Below are positions 23,776 to 31,542 of a DNA stretch of 42,212 nt, piece by piece. Numbering within the stretch: the first letter of the stretch is position 1; each line of letters begins with the position of its first letter. A program made the translations under genes and the position numbers. This DNA is from CAZUDI01 sp964618975. Its GTDB lineage: Bacteria > Desulfobacterota > Desulfomonilia > UBA1062. The stretch spans positions 1-42,212 of the forward strand of contig CAZUDI010000031.1 of the NCBI GenBank assembly GCA_964618975.1, given 5' to 3'. The notes under the pieces were generated by a model. The model did not search any database. It worked only from the letters and a program-made list of their open reading frames with translations, and was not told where the DNA came from.

Positions 23776-24219
23776 ATGGCGGGACCGCGGGATAAGTCTA
23801 TTCCGGGAGTTTCAGGGGATATTTTCAAGGACTTCGTCGAGAAGACGCTCACCTATGTTTCCCAGGACAGCCCGAAGGTCATCAAGTCAACCTTCAAGGG
23901 CAAGCATCAATTCTTTGGTTTCATCTATCCCGGTCTGGGGGAGGTGGAGTGCGAGATCACCGAGGAGGGCGAGGTCCTCGTTCACTGGGGCCCGGCTGTG
24001 CGTTCCAAGCTGAAATGCACGATGGCCCTGGCCGATTTCGACGATGTGATGCTGGACAAGCTGAACCCTACGACGGTTCTCATGACCAAAAAGGCCAAGC
24101 TGGAGGGGTCGATGACCGAGGCCATGAAGTTCATCGGCCTCCTGCCGGCGCTGAAAAAGGCCTACAAGAAGGCCCGCAAGGAGATCGGGCAGAAATACGA
24201 TCTCCCCCATATGGCCTGA
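23776..24219 (+). CDS. SCP2 sterol/lipid-transfer-like protein (copy 1)
   Basis: A 147-residue cytoplasmic protein with the SCP2-like fold. The pattern ALADFDDVMLDKLNPTTVLM followed by KAKLEGSMTEAMKF (residues about 90-125) is the conserved end of the domain, with a Lys-rich C-terminal helix (PALKKAYKKARKE). Such proteins bind lipids, acyl-CoAs or sterols and may present them to enzymes. The first 30 residues (KSIPGVSGDIFKDFVEK) are shared with the copy at 25471-25920. The start has GGAGGAGG seven bases upstream. It is under operator site 4 and is followed by the TetR gene, with a separate promoter between. Confidence 0.82.
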   Translation: MAGPRDKSIPGVSGDIFKDFVEKTLTYVSQDSPKVIKSTFKGKHQFFGFIYPGLGEVECEITEEGEVLVHWGPAVRSKLKCTMALADFDDVMLDKLNPTTVLMTKKAKLEGSMTEAMKFIGLLPALKKAYKKARKEIGQKYDLPHMA

Positions 24220-24397
24220 GGAGGAGGGCCAGGGAACCTTCCGGCGACGTCGCGCGGATAGGTTCAGGGGAGAGCAAGCCGACCGGGGAGGCGGGCTCCC
24301 GTTATTGCAAGACGGGGCTGCCCGGTTTCCGGTGGATTTCGATCACGGGGGCGGATGGTTCGTGCAGGTGGACCTTGCTGCCACAGGGTATTCAACA

Positions 24398-24426
24398 TTG
24401 ACAGTGAGTTAAAAACATGATGTTAT
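24398..24426 (+). promoter_or_regulatory. Promoter of the TetR gene, probably giving a leaderless mRNA
   Basis: TTGACA (24398-24403), a 17-bp spacer and TGTTAT (24421-24426) put the transcript start within a few bases of the ATG at 24436. No ribosome site is visible. A weak dyad, AAAAA-N10-TTTTT (24411-24430), and a GAGTTA half like that of site 7 could be a degenerate operator for autoregulation. Confidence 0.55.
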
Positions 24427-24435
24427 TTTTGAGAC

Positions 24436-25026
24436 ATGGCAGATAAGCGCGCACGAACAGCAGACCGCAAGGGTGATATCATCAATCACGCCATCGACCT
24501 TATCGTGGAGCACGGCCTGGCCGGGACGACCATGTCCAAGATCGCGATCAAGGTCGGCGTCACCGAGCCGGCCCTTTATCGGCATTTCAAGAATCGCAAG
24601 GACATCATGGAGGCGGCCCTCGATCGGGCAGGGGAGCGCCTCATCACGGGTTTCACGATCGAAGAAGAGAATGTGCCGAAATATATCCGCAATATCAGTC
24701 TGCTCACCTATCAGACCCTCACCGCGCATCCCAAGGAAGCGCGTCTGGTCCTCGAATTCATCTGTGCCCCCTCCTCCGAGGATCTGGGCGAAAATGTGAT
24801 CAATAATCTCCTCATGACCTTGGATTTCTTCCAGAATCTTCTGGACGAGGGTATCCGTCAGGAGACCGTCCGCCCGGATATCGACCGCGAACTGATCGCC
24901 TGGGAACTTTTTTCCCTGGGCTTTACCCTGGCCTTTGTGGCCTCCATGGGGCTCCACACCATCCTGTCCGAAGACAAGGCCCTGCGTGCCGTCGATGACC
25001 TCATCGAACGGATTCGGAAAAGATAG
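24436..25026 (+). CDS. TetR-family transcriptional regulator
   Basis: A 196-residue repressor-type protein. The N-terminal helix-turn-helix (residues about 12-58) is clear: DIINHAIDLIVEHGLAGTTM, then KIAIKVGVTEPALYRHFKNR. The C-terminal half is helical, with the ligand-binding and dimer region of TetR proteins (LITGFTIEEENVPKYIRN and onwards). It lies between two SCP2 genes, within the block where seven similar dyads sit at promoters, so I infer that it binds them. TetR regulators of this type often sense acyl-CoAs or other hydrophobic ligands. No Shine-Dalgarno is seen; see the promoter entry. Stop at 25026 is followed by a long non-coding stretch. Confidence 0.9.
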   Translation: MADKRARTADRKGDIINHAIDLIVEHGLAGTTMSKIAIKVGVTEPALYRHFKNRKDIMEAALDRAGERLITGFTIEEENVPKYIRNISLLTYQTLTAHPKEARLVLEFICAPSSEDLGENVINNLLMTLDFFQNLLDEGIRQETVRPDIDRELIAWELFSLGFTLAFVASMGLHTILSEDKALRAVDDLIERIRKR

Positions 25027-25424
25027 GCCCATGGCGCGGCAGAAGGCCAACTGGTCCCGCTCTCGGCGACCCTGGACAGGCGATTGCAATCGGCCTTTCT
25101 TGTTCCAGGAAGGAGAGCGGCATACCTCAAGTTCAGCGGTAGGGTACCTGCGGTGAACGGGTGTTGGTTCTAGACGAGAGCGATCTTTTCGGGAGATCGA
25201 TGGGCCGCGTGACGATCTCATCGCCGATGAGGGGGATACCCTACGACTGACCTCCCGGCCGCAGCGTTGTCTTCGACGGGTAAACCACTCAGGATACACA
25301 GGGGTATCTCTTCAACCCCGGGATTGAGCGGGTGGGTAGGGGTGCCCCGGGGAGCTATGCCCACAGCGTGGGCGGATATGTAGGGAGGCGGCCCTGAGGC
25401 GTTGGGCGTTGGCAGACACGCTGG
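25027..25424. other. Intergenic stretch between convergent genes
   Basis: Lies between the TetR gene and the second SCP2 gene. The frames here are short and have no ribosome sites. I recognise nothing except the hairpin at its right edge. Confidence 0.5.
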
Positions 25425-25461
25425 GGGCGGGCCGAGCCACCCGATGAGCCTCAGCCCGCCC
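25425..25461 (-). terminator. Hairpin ending the second SCP2 gene
   Basis: GGGCGGGCCGAG (25425-25436) pairs with CTCAGCCCGCCC (25450-25461), 11 of 12 Watson-Crick pairs plus one wobble, with a 13-nt loop. It begins 9 nt after the minus-strand stop codon. Again there is no U tract. Confidence 0.6.
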
Positions 25462-25470
25462 GCTTGCGCC

Positions 25471-25920
25471 TCAGCTTTCCTTGAACGACATCAGATCGTA
25501 TTTCTGGCCGATTTCCTTGCGGGCCTTCTTGTAGGCCAGTTTCAACGCCGGCATGAAGGTGATGAACTTCATGGCCTCGGTCATGGGGCCGTCGACCTTG
25601 AGTTTCTTGAGGACGATGGCGGTCATGGGGGCCGTTTTGTCCATCATGACATCGTCGAAATCGGCCAGTCCCACAATGTATTTCATCCTGGAGCGGGTCG
25701 AAGGACCCCAGTGGACCAGGATGTCATCGTTCTCGGTGACCTCACACTCCAACTCGGCCAAGCCGGGGAAGGTGTAGCCAAAGAAATCATGCTGGCTCTT
25801 GAAGACGTCCCTGACCACGGAGCGGTTGTCCATGCAGACGTAGGCGATCGCCTTTTCCAAAAACTCTTTGAAAATATCAGGTGTCACTCCCGGAATACCC
25901 TTGTCGCTCGGTCCAAACAT
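25471..25920 (-). CDS. SCP2 sterol/lipid-transfer-like protein (copy 2)
   Basis: A 149-residue paralogue of the gene at 23776-24219. Shared blocks are KGIPGVTPDIFKEFLEKAIAYV, near GYTFPGLAELECEV, ILVHWGP, GLADFDDVMMDK and the C-terminal PALKLAYKKARKEIGQKYDL. The Lys-rich end is nearly identical in both, suggesting a shared partner or membrane contact. The start at 25920 has AAGGAGG seven bases upstream; the longer frame's extra 12 residues have none. It is transcribed leftward from operator site 5. Two copies facing each other around the TetR gene suggest duplication and then inversion. Its ligand is unknown. Confidence 0.82.
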   Translation of the reverse strand: MFGPSDKGIPGVTPDIFKEFLEKAIAYVCMDNRSVVRDVFKSQHDFFGYTFPGLAELECEVTENDDILVHWGPSTRSRMKYIVGLADFDDVMMDKTAPMTAIVLKKLKVDGPMTEAMKFITFMPALKLAYKKARKEIGQKYDLMSFKES

Positions 25921-25987
25921 GTCATTCCTCCTTTTTGATCTGCATTCCACAAACACGCTTCCCGCAAGGCGGGGAGCCCATAAAAAG

Positions 25988-26027
25988 TTTGTTATAGATA
26001 ATTAACAAAGAAGGCGCGGTATGTCAA
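25988..26027 (-). promoter_or_regulatory. Promoter with shared operator, site 5
   Basis: On the minus strand, TTGACA (26027-26022), a 17-bp spacer and TAATTA (26004-25999). The operator is TTTGTTA-N8-TAACAAA (25988-26009), a perfect 7-bp inverted repeat and the cleanest of the seven sites. It drives the second SCP2 gene. Confidence 0.78.
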
Positions 26028-26160
26028 TGGGGGAGACGAGAAAGCTGCATCCCTCAGGGGCCGCCTGGCCGCGGGAACCACGCCGCCGGCGTTGGTCAGG
26101 GAAAGACCTGGTCCTGCCCGCTCTGTGCGTACGAAATGGCCGCTATGTGTAAGGGAGGAG

Positions 26161-26197
26161 TTGACAAGGGCCATACAGTTTGTAATTATTAACTAAC
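26161..26197 (+). promoter_or_regulatory. Promoter with shared operator, site 6
   Basis: TTGACA (26161-26166), a 16-bp spacer and TAATTA (26183-26188). The dyad GTTTGTAATTATTAACTAAC (26178-26197) equals the reverse complement of site 1 at 18 of 20 positions. It drives the operon starting at 26257. The 130 bp between sites 5 and 6 holds no gene. Confidence 0.75.
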
Positions 26198-26256
26198 ATA
26201 AAATTGGTTTTGCAATACTGCTTTTGCACAGCGGTTGATTATCAGGAGGTCGCACT

Positions 26257-26913
26257 ATGGAACAGAACAGCATCTGGCATTTTTCTCGGATGGCCTACCG
26301 GCAGGGACTATTCTCCGATCTGCTGAGCATCATCGGGGGGATGCTTCCGCCCGGGATCAGTATGCTGGAGATGGTTACCGCCATGGAAGACTGGGCGGTC
26401 GAGGCCGACGTTGACGCCCTCGACCGATCCTATGAGCGGCTGGAACCCCTGATAGGCGCCATGGCCCAGGAAGAGGTTGTCGTTGCGGTCAAGGACCTCC
26501 TCGCGGGTTTGATGCCCTTGGTCGAGAAGATGGGGGGGGTGGCGGCCGTCATTCAGACGATCCAAGGCCTTATCCCCACTCTCAGGGATCATGCTGCGGC
26601 CCTGCCGACCGTTTTGCGGGCAATCATTCCGGTGCTCGGAGCAGGGTTCGGGGAGGGGGGCATGGCGGCAAAGGCCGGAACCCTGGCCGGCGACCACCTC
26701 ATGAAGATCTGTCGGGGACTCAACGCCGTCCATGCGCAGGACCCGCAGGCGGTCAAGGCCTTCGCAGGGGCCTTCATCGGCGCCATCGAGCCACAGGTAT
26801 TCAGGCAGAGCGCCGACATCCTGGCGGGTGTAATCCTCGACCACCGGCCACCCCTGGCCCGGTGGACCTTCAAGACCGTGGTAGCCCGATTGAAGAAGCG
26901 GTTTATTCCATGA
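26257..26913 (+). CDS. Helical protein of unknown function
   Basis: I do not recognise this 218-residue protein. It appears almost wholly helical, with alternating hydrophobic stretches (LSIIGGMLPPGISMLEMVT; VVVAVKDLLAGLMPLVEKMG; LPTVLRAIIPVLGAGFGEGG) that are shorter and more broken than typical membrane helices. There is no signal peptide and the C-terminus is basic (VVARLKKRF). Such composition suits a lipid-binding or membrane-associated bundle. The start has AGGAGG eight bases upstream. It is the first gene behind operator site 6 and lies 21 bp before module 2 (FAD/Fe-S/FAD), which suggests it works with that complex. It has no counterpart at module 1. Confidence 0.65.
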   Translation: MEQNSIWHFSRMAYRQGLFSDLLSIIGGMLPPGISMLEMVTAMEDWAVEADVDALDRSYERLEPLIGAMAQEEVVVAVKDLLAGLMPLVEKMGGVAAVIQTIQGLIPTLRDHAAALPTVLRAIIPVLGAGFGEGGMAAKAGTLAGDHLMKICRGLNAVHAQDPQAVKAFAGAFIGAIEPQVFRQSADILAGVILDHRPPLARWTFKTVVARLKKRFIP

Positions 26914-26934
26914 GATATCGTGTGAGGAGGTTCT

Positions 26935-28413
26935 ATGGCTAGGTATTCGGAACTGGAACAGGTCCTGGGGCCGGAAAGGGTCCTGACGGACAGGAAGACC
27001 CGGGCGGCCTTCGCGAGTGATGGCAGTTTTGTCTCCGGCAAGACCCCCGGGTGTGTCGTGTGCCCTAAGGACGCCGATCAGATCCTGGCGCTCGTCAGGT
27101 TGGCCAACGAGAGATCCCTGGCATTGATCCCGTGTTCCTCACGGCCACCGCGTTTCCGGGGGGATACGCTGCCTGCGGTGGCCAACGCCGTCATGGTCGA
27201 TCTTTCCGGTCTGGACAGGATTGTGCGCATCGATCGCCGGGCCAAGGTGGCCCTCATTGAACCCGGGGTTACCTTCGAACAGCTTCAGACGGCGGCCCAC
27301 GCCGAAGGCTTGCGTGTGGTCATGCCGCTTCTGCCGCGGCGGACCAAATCGGTGATCGGGGCCTATCTGGAACGAGAGCCGAACACCATCCCCAAGTATC
27401 ACTGGGACATGTCCGATCCCCTGTGCTGCCTCGAGGTGGTTTTCGGGGCCGGAGAGCTCTTCCGTACCGGCTCGGCCGCCGGACCGGGCAGCCTCGAAGA
27501 GCAGTGGGCGGCCAAACAGGCCCAGAAGAGTCCCATGGGCCCCAATCAAACCGATTTCATGAAGCTCGTCCACGGGGCCCAGGGCAGCATGGGAATTGTC
27601 AGCTGGGCGACGGTCAAGCTAGAACTCCTGCCCGCGGCCCAGAAGGCCTTCCTGGTCGGAGCTGCGGATTTATCCGAGCTTATTGCCTTCACCTCCACCA
27701 TCGTGAGGCCGCGATGGGTCGACGAGGTACTCATCCTCAATCGGCTGGATCTGGCCTGTATCGCCAGCGAGGCGATAGGCGAGATCGATCGGCTGCGGGA
27801 AAGCCTCCCGGAGTGGATGCTTCTCTACACCATCGCCGGCTATCACGATCTGCCACAAGAACGCGTTGCCTATCTCGAGCTTGATATCGGTGAGCGCGCT
27901 GGTAGACTCGGCATCACCCCGCTCCCTAAGATCGGCGGTGTTGCGGCGGCGCGCATCGCGGGCCTGTTGGGTCGCTGCAGCGACGAACCCTACTGGAAGC
28001 TGCGGTTGAAGGGGGCCTGTCAGGATATCTTTTTCATCACGACCCTCAATAAAACCCGGGAATTCGTTGAGGTCATGCGCGAAGAGGCCGAACGCTGCCG
28101 GTTCCCGTTCGAGGACATCGGCGTCTACGTCCAGCCGATTCAGCAGGGGCGCAATGTTCACCTGGAGTTCAACCTCCTGTATGATGCCCATCAGCCGGCG
28201 GCCGTCAGGCAGGCGCGCGCGCTCTTTGAGGCCGCCAGCCGGCGCTTCATGGATATGGGGGGATTCTTCAACCGCCCCTATGGTCTCTGGTCCGAGCTCG
28301 CCTATGCCCGCTGTCCGGACACGGTCACGGCCCTGCGCAAGGTGAAATCGATCTTCGATCCCAACGGGATCATGAATCCGGGCAAACTGTGTTTTACGAG
28401 AGGTGACGTATGA
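26935..28413 (+). CDS. GlcD-like FAD-linked oxidase subunit (module 2)
   Basis: A 492-residue FAD-linked oxidase. The central EPGVTFEQLQTAAHAEGLRV segment and the C-terminal KVKSIFDPNGIMNPGKLCF signature match GlcD-like proteins and the gene at 16417. As there, the Gly-rich FAD loop is replaced (IPCSSRPPRFRGDTLPAV), and the second loop has AYLERE, the equivalent of SYLERD. An inserted region (about residues 170-205) has a Gln/Lys-rich stretch. A GAGGAGG site precedes the ATG. Its stop overlaps the next start (ATGA), as in module 1. The altered loops mean FAD binding should not be assumed, though the fold is clear. Confidence 0.8.
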   Translation: MARYSELEQVLGPERVLTDRKTRAAFASDGSFVSGKTPGCVVCPKDADQILALVRLANERSLALIPCSSRPPRFRGDTLPAVANAVMVDLSGLDRIVRIDRRAKVALIEPGVTFEQLQTAAHAEGLRVVMPLLPRRTKSVIGAYLEREPNTIPKYHWDMSDPLCCLEVVFGAGELFRTGSAAGPGSLEEQWAAKQAQKSPMGPNQTDFMKLVHGAQGSMGIVSWATVKLELLPAAQKAFLVGAADLSELIAFTSTIVRPRWVDEVLILNRLDLACIASEAIGEIDRLRESLPEWMLLYTIAGYHDLPQERVAYLELDIGERAGRLGITPLPKIGGVAAARIAGLLGRCSDEPYWKLRLKGACQDIFFITTLNKTREFVEVMREEAERCRFPFEDIGVYVQPIQQGRNVHLEFNLLYDAHQPAAVRQARALFEAASRRFMDMGGFFNRPYGLWSELAYARCPDTVTALRKVKSIFDPNGIMNPGKLCFTRGDV

Positions 28414-29687
28414 ATTTCCCGGTGCTTGAAACGATGCGGGGGGACTACGAAGGCTGCTCGCGGTGTTCCAACTGCAAGTGGATTCCCCATGCCCAGATCC
28501 AGAGCTGGCGTTATGCCCGGGTGTGTCCGTCGATCGAGCGCTATAACTTTCATGCCTACTCGGCCTCGGGCAAGCTCAACATGGCCTTGAGCCTGATCGA
28601 CGGGCGCAGCGAGCTCACCGAGGCCGTGGCCGACGTCATCTATCGCTGCCAGCTCTGTGGCGCCTGCCAGGTCTCGTGCCAGAACTACCGGGATGATATC
28701 GATCACTGCGATGTCTTCCACCTCATGCGCTCCACCTGTGTTCAGGAGGGGTTTGTCCTGCCGGAGCATCTCGCGATGATCGAGAGCATGAAACGCGAAG
28801 ACAACACCATGCACATGCCCAAGTCCCAGAGGGGCGACTGGGCCGCCGGCCTGGATCTTCCCGACATCAACACCGAGAGGGTCGATATCCTGTTCCATGC
28901 CGGCTGCCGCTTCTCTTACGACGAAGAACTCCATCGCATCGTGCGCGCCTGGGTGGAGCTGTTGGGGGCAGGTGATCTGCGGATCGGGATCGCCGGGCAG
29001 ACTGAGGCCTGTTGCGGCGGACGGGCGTACGAGATCGGCTATCAGGGAGAGCTGTTGAATTTTGCCGAGGATATGAAGAGCCGGGTGCAGGCCTCCGGGG
29101 CCCACACGCTCGTCACCCCCTGTTCGGACTGCTACTACACCTTCAAGTACCTTTACCCCAAGCATCACATCGACCTGAATGTCAGGATCCTGCATACCAC
29201 CGAGCTCGCGGATGAACTTATCCGACAGGGGAAGCTTCGTCTGAGGCGCAGCCTTCCCCTGAAGGTAACCTACCATGACCCGTGTCATCTGGGACGACGC
29301 GGAGAGTCCTTCAAGGCCGGCTGGAGCGGCACCGACAAGCTCATGCGGCCGGTGCAGTTCAAGCAGACCGGGCGCGGGGGGGTCTTCGATCCGCCGCGGA
29401 ACGTGATCCGGGCCGTGCCCGGGGTGGAGCTGCGGGAGATGGAGCGTATTCGGGAGTACAGCTGGTGTTGCGGGGCTGGCGGAGGGGTGCTCGAGGCCCA
29501 GGAGGACTTTGCCATCGCCACGGCGCTCGATCGGATTGAAGAGGCGTGTTCCACGGGAGCGGAGGCCCTGGTCACGGCCTGCCCCTGGTGCGAGCGGCTC
29601 TTCCTGGATGCGGTCGAACACAGCAAGACCCCGTTGAAGATCTTTGACATCGCGGAGATGCTCGCGATGGCCTCTGGAGGGAACTGA
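28410..29687 (+). CDS. Fe-S oxidoreductase with two CCG domains (GlcF/HdrD-like, module 2)
   Basis: A 425-residue counterpart of the gene at 17785-19002. N-terminal clusters: C16-C19-C22 with C39-Pro, and C80-C83-C86-C90. Two CCG domains: AGCRFSYD...EACCGGRAYE...CSDC, and YHDPCHLGRR...WCCGAGGG...CPWCERLF. A longer insert lies before the second CC (after GRRGESF), not seen in module 1. Electron transfer between the flavin subunits and a carrier is expected. The start overlaps the previous stop by 4 nt. The next gene starts 1 nt after its stop. Confidence 0.9.
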   Translation: MNFPVLETMRGDYEGCSRCSNCKWIPHAQIQSWRYARVCPSIERYNFHAYSASGKLNMALSLIDGRSELTEAVADVIYRCQLCGACQVSCQNYRDDIDHCDVFHLMRSTCVQEGFVLPEHLAMIESMKREDNTMHMPKSQRGDWAAGLDLPDINTERVDILFHAGCRFSYDEELHRIVRAWVELLGAGDLRIGIAGQTEACCGGRAYEIGYQGELLNFAEDMKSRVQASGAHTLVTPCSDCYYTFKYLYPKHHIDLNVRILHTTELADELIRQGKLRLRRSLPLKVTYHDPCHLGRRGESFKAGWSGTDKLMRPVQFKQTGRGGVFDPPRNVIRAVPGVELREMERIREYSWCCGAGGGVLEAQEDFAIATALDRIEEACSTGAEALVTACPWCERLFLDAVEHSKTPLKIFDIAEMLAMASGGN

Positions 29688-29688
29688 G

Positions 29689-31320
29689 ATGGTGCCTATG
29701 GATGTCTATCAGGAACTCGAAGAGATCCTCGGAGCGGAAAACCTTACCCAGGAGCCGGCCATCCTGGATTCCTATGCCTGGCAGCCCGCGTTGAACCTTC
29801 TGCGGGACGCCTGGGTGCCCCGACCGGCGGCCGTGGCCCTGCCCGGCTCGACCGACGAGGTCCAGGCCGTCGTCCGGATCTGTAACCGGAGCGGGCTGAA
29901 ATGCAAGGCCTTCAGCACCGGCTGGGCATCCTACAGCGCCTGTGGCGGGGAGGGGGTCATTCAGGTCGATCTTAGGCGCATGAATCGTATTCTCGAGATC
30001 GACGAGGAGAATATGATCGCGGTGATCGAACCCTATGTGTGCGGCAGTCAACTGCAGGCCGAGTGCATCAAACGCGGGCTCAATGTCCACATCATCGGTG
30101 CCGGGCCGAACTGTTCTCCGCTGGCCAGCCTGACCTCCGGGTGGGGCTATGGGTGGACCGGCCTCTATACGAGCTACAACGCCCGCAATCCGCTGGCCGT
30201 GGAATGGGTTCTGCCGGATGGGGAGCTGCTGAAACTGGGTTCGCTGGGCTCGGGGTGCGGGTGGATCAACGGTGACGGTCCCGGTCCGAGCCTGCGGGGG
30301 ATCATGCGCGGCTGGGGCGGGGCCCAGGGAGGCCTGGGCGTGTTTACCAAGTGCGCCGTCAAGCTCTATCCCTGGCCGGGTGAGGACGGACGGCCCCGCA
30401 ACATGACCGGCATGATGCTCGATCTGGACATGGAATCCCCCAAGCTGCATCGATTGTATTTCGTATACTCACCCAGTTACTCCATGTATGCCGAGCTCGC
30501 CCATCGGATGGCCAACGCCGAGATCGGATACGTGCACTGCAAGGCCACCACCGGCGGTCTGTTCGGGGTGCTCGTGCCGCGGGCGCTGAAGAAGGTAATG
30601 GCCTCAAGGGCCGTGCGGGCGGCGGCGGCGGCCTTTCAGCACTGCACCTCCATCGTCCTGGCCGCCGAAACCGAACGGGAGTTTGCCTATCAGCTCCGGG
30701 TCCTGGAGAAGATCGTCGAGGAGACGGATTCGATCCTGTTTGACTGGACCAGGATCTCCCGGCGACTGCATGACACCAACCTGTGGATGTGGCATCGATC
30801 GATTCCCCCTGCCCTGGCGTTTCGGGTGGGCGGCAACTTCCTCACCAGTTTCGGGGCCAATGAAATGTACGATACCGCCGTCCTGGGGGCCGACGAGTCC
30901 GAAAAGCTCAAGCGCAAGTATATAGATCAGGGGATCTTCATCGAAGACACCGGGGATAATACCTGGGGGGGCATCTACGAGGGGACCTCGGGCTGGGGCC
31001 ATATGGAGCAGGTTGCCATGTATGACCTCCGCTCCTCGCGGGATCCCGAGGAGCGTTTCGACTACCTCGATGAAAGCGTGAAGATTGCCCAGGAGAAATG
31101 TCTCGGATTCGGCCTGGCCTCCGTGGGGGGCGATTCCTACAAACACCTCGGTCCACTCATGTATAACTATCATATCTGGCAGTCCAAGATCAAAGCGGCC
31201 TTTGACCCCAACTATGCCTGCGACGCCTCGTTCTACATTCCTCCCTACGAGGAGATGGTTGCGATTATGGAATGCGAGGATAAGGGGCGCATGTTTGGCG
31301 CGACCATGTCCGGGGACTGA
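29689..31320 (+). CDS. FAD-binding oxidoreductase, VAO-fold (module 2)
   Basis: A 543-residue flavoprotein with the same length and order in its operon as the gene at 18999-20630, and similar blocks (ALPGSTDEVQAVVRICN; VDLRRMNRILEIDEENM; CIKRGLNVH). The FAD loop reads FSTGWASYSACGG. Sequence in the substrate domain is quite different from module 1 (for example AGPNCSPLASLTSGWGYGW), so the two probably act on different substrates. The end (IKAAFDPNYACDASFYIPP) replaces the DPNN segment of module 1. ATG 29689 has GGAGGG upstream; ATG 29698 is an alternative. It is the last gene of the operon; hairpins follow. Confidence 0.83.
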   Translation: MVPMDVYQELEEILGAENLTQEPAILDSYAWQPALNLLRDAWVPRPAAVALPGSTDEVQAVVRICNRSGLKCKAFSTGWASYSACGGEGVIQVDLRRMNRILEIDEENMIAVIEPYVCGSQLQAECIKRGLNVHIIGAGPNCSPLASLTSGWGYGWTGLYTSYNARNPLAVEWVLPDGELLKLGSLGSGCGWINGDGPGPSLRGIMRGWGGAQGGLGVFTKCAVKLYPWPGEDGRPRNMTGMMLDLDMESPKLHRLYFVYSPSYSMYAELAHRMANAEIGYVHCKATTGGLFGVLVPRALKKVMASRAVRAAAAAFQHCTSIVLAAETEREFAYQLRVLEKIVEETDSILFDWTRISRRLHDTNLWMWHRSIPPALAFRVGGNFLTSFGANEMYDTAVLGADESEKLKRKYIDQGIFIEDTGDNTWGGIYEGTSGWGHMEQVAMYDLRSSRDPEERFDYLDESVKIAQEKCLGFGLASVGGDSYKHLGPLMYNYHIWQSKIKAAFDPNYACDASFYIPPYEEMVAIMECEDKGRMFGATMSGD

Positions 31321-31323
31321 GGC

Positions 31324-31354
31324 GGCCCTGGGGGGGCTCCCCCTGGAAAGGGCC
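31324..31354 (+). terminator. Hairpin after module 2
   Basis: GGCCCT (31324-31329) pairs with AGGGCC (31349-31354), with an inner G-run facing a C-run. It begins just after the stop codon at 31320. Likely terminator; no U tract follows. Confidence 0.45.
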
Positions 31355-31438
31355 TGGATCTGAAATCTGGATGAGGCTCTGCGCGCAAGAAGGGCTCAGC
31401 TCAGAGAAACCGAACGCACACAGAGCGCCTGTCCCCGG

Positions 31439-31471
31439 GGCCCTCTCCCGGGTGACGGAGCCGGGAGGGCC
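31439..31471 (-). terminator. Hairpin on the convergent side, before the prenyl synthase end
   Basis: GGCCCT-CT-CCCGG (31439-31451) pairs with CCGGGAGGGCC (31461-31471), 11 bp with a 2-nt bulge. It lies about 70 nt beyond the minus-strand stop at 31543 and could terminate that unit. Confidence 0.45.
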
Positions 31472-31542
31472 AGCCGCCACCCGCAAGGGAAAGATTGGGG
31501 GGAAAGGGTGCCGACAGGTGCTCCGCGCCTCTCAAACCCGTC

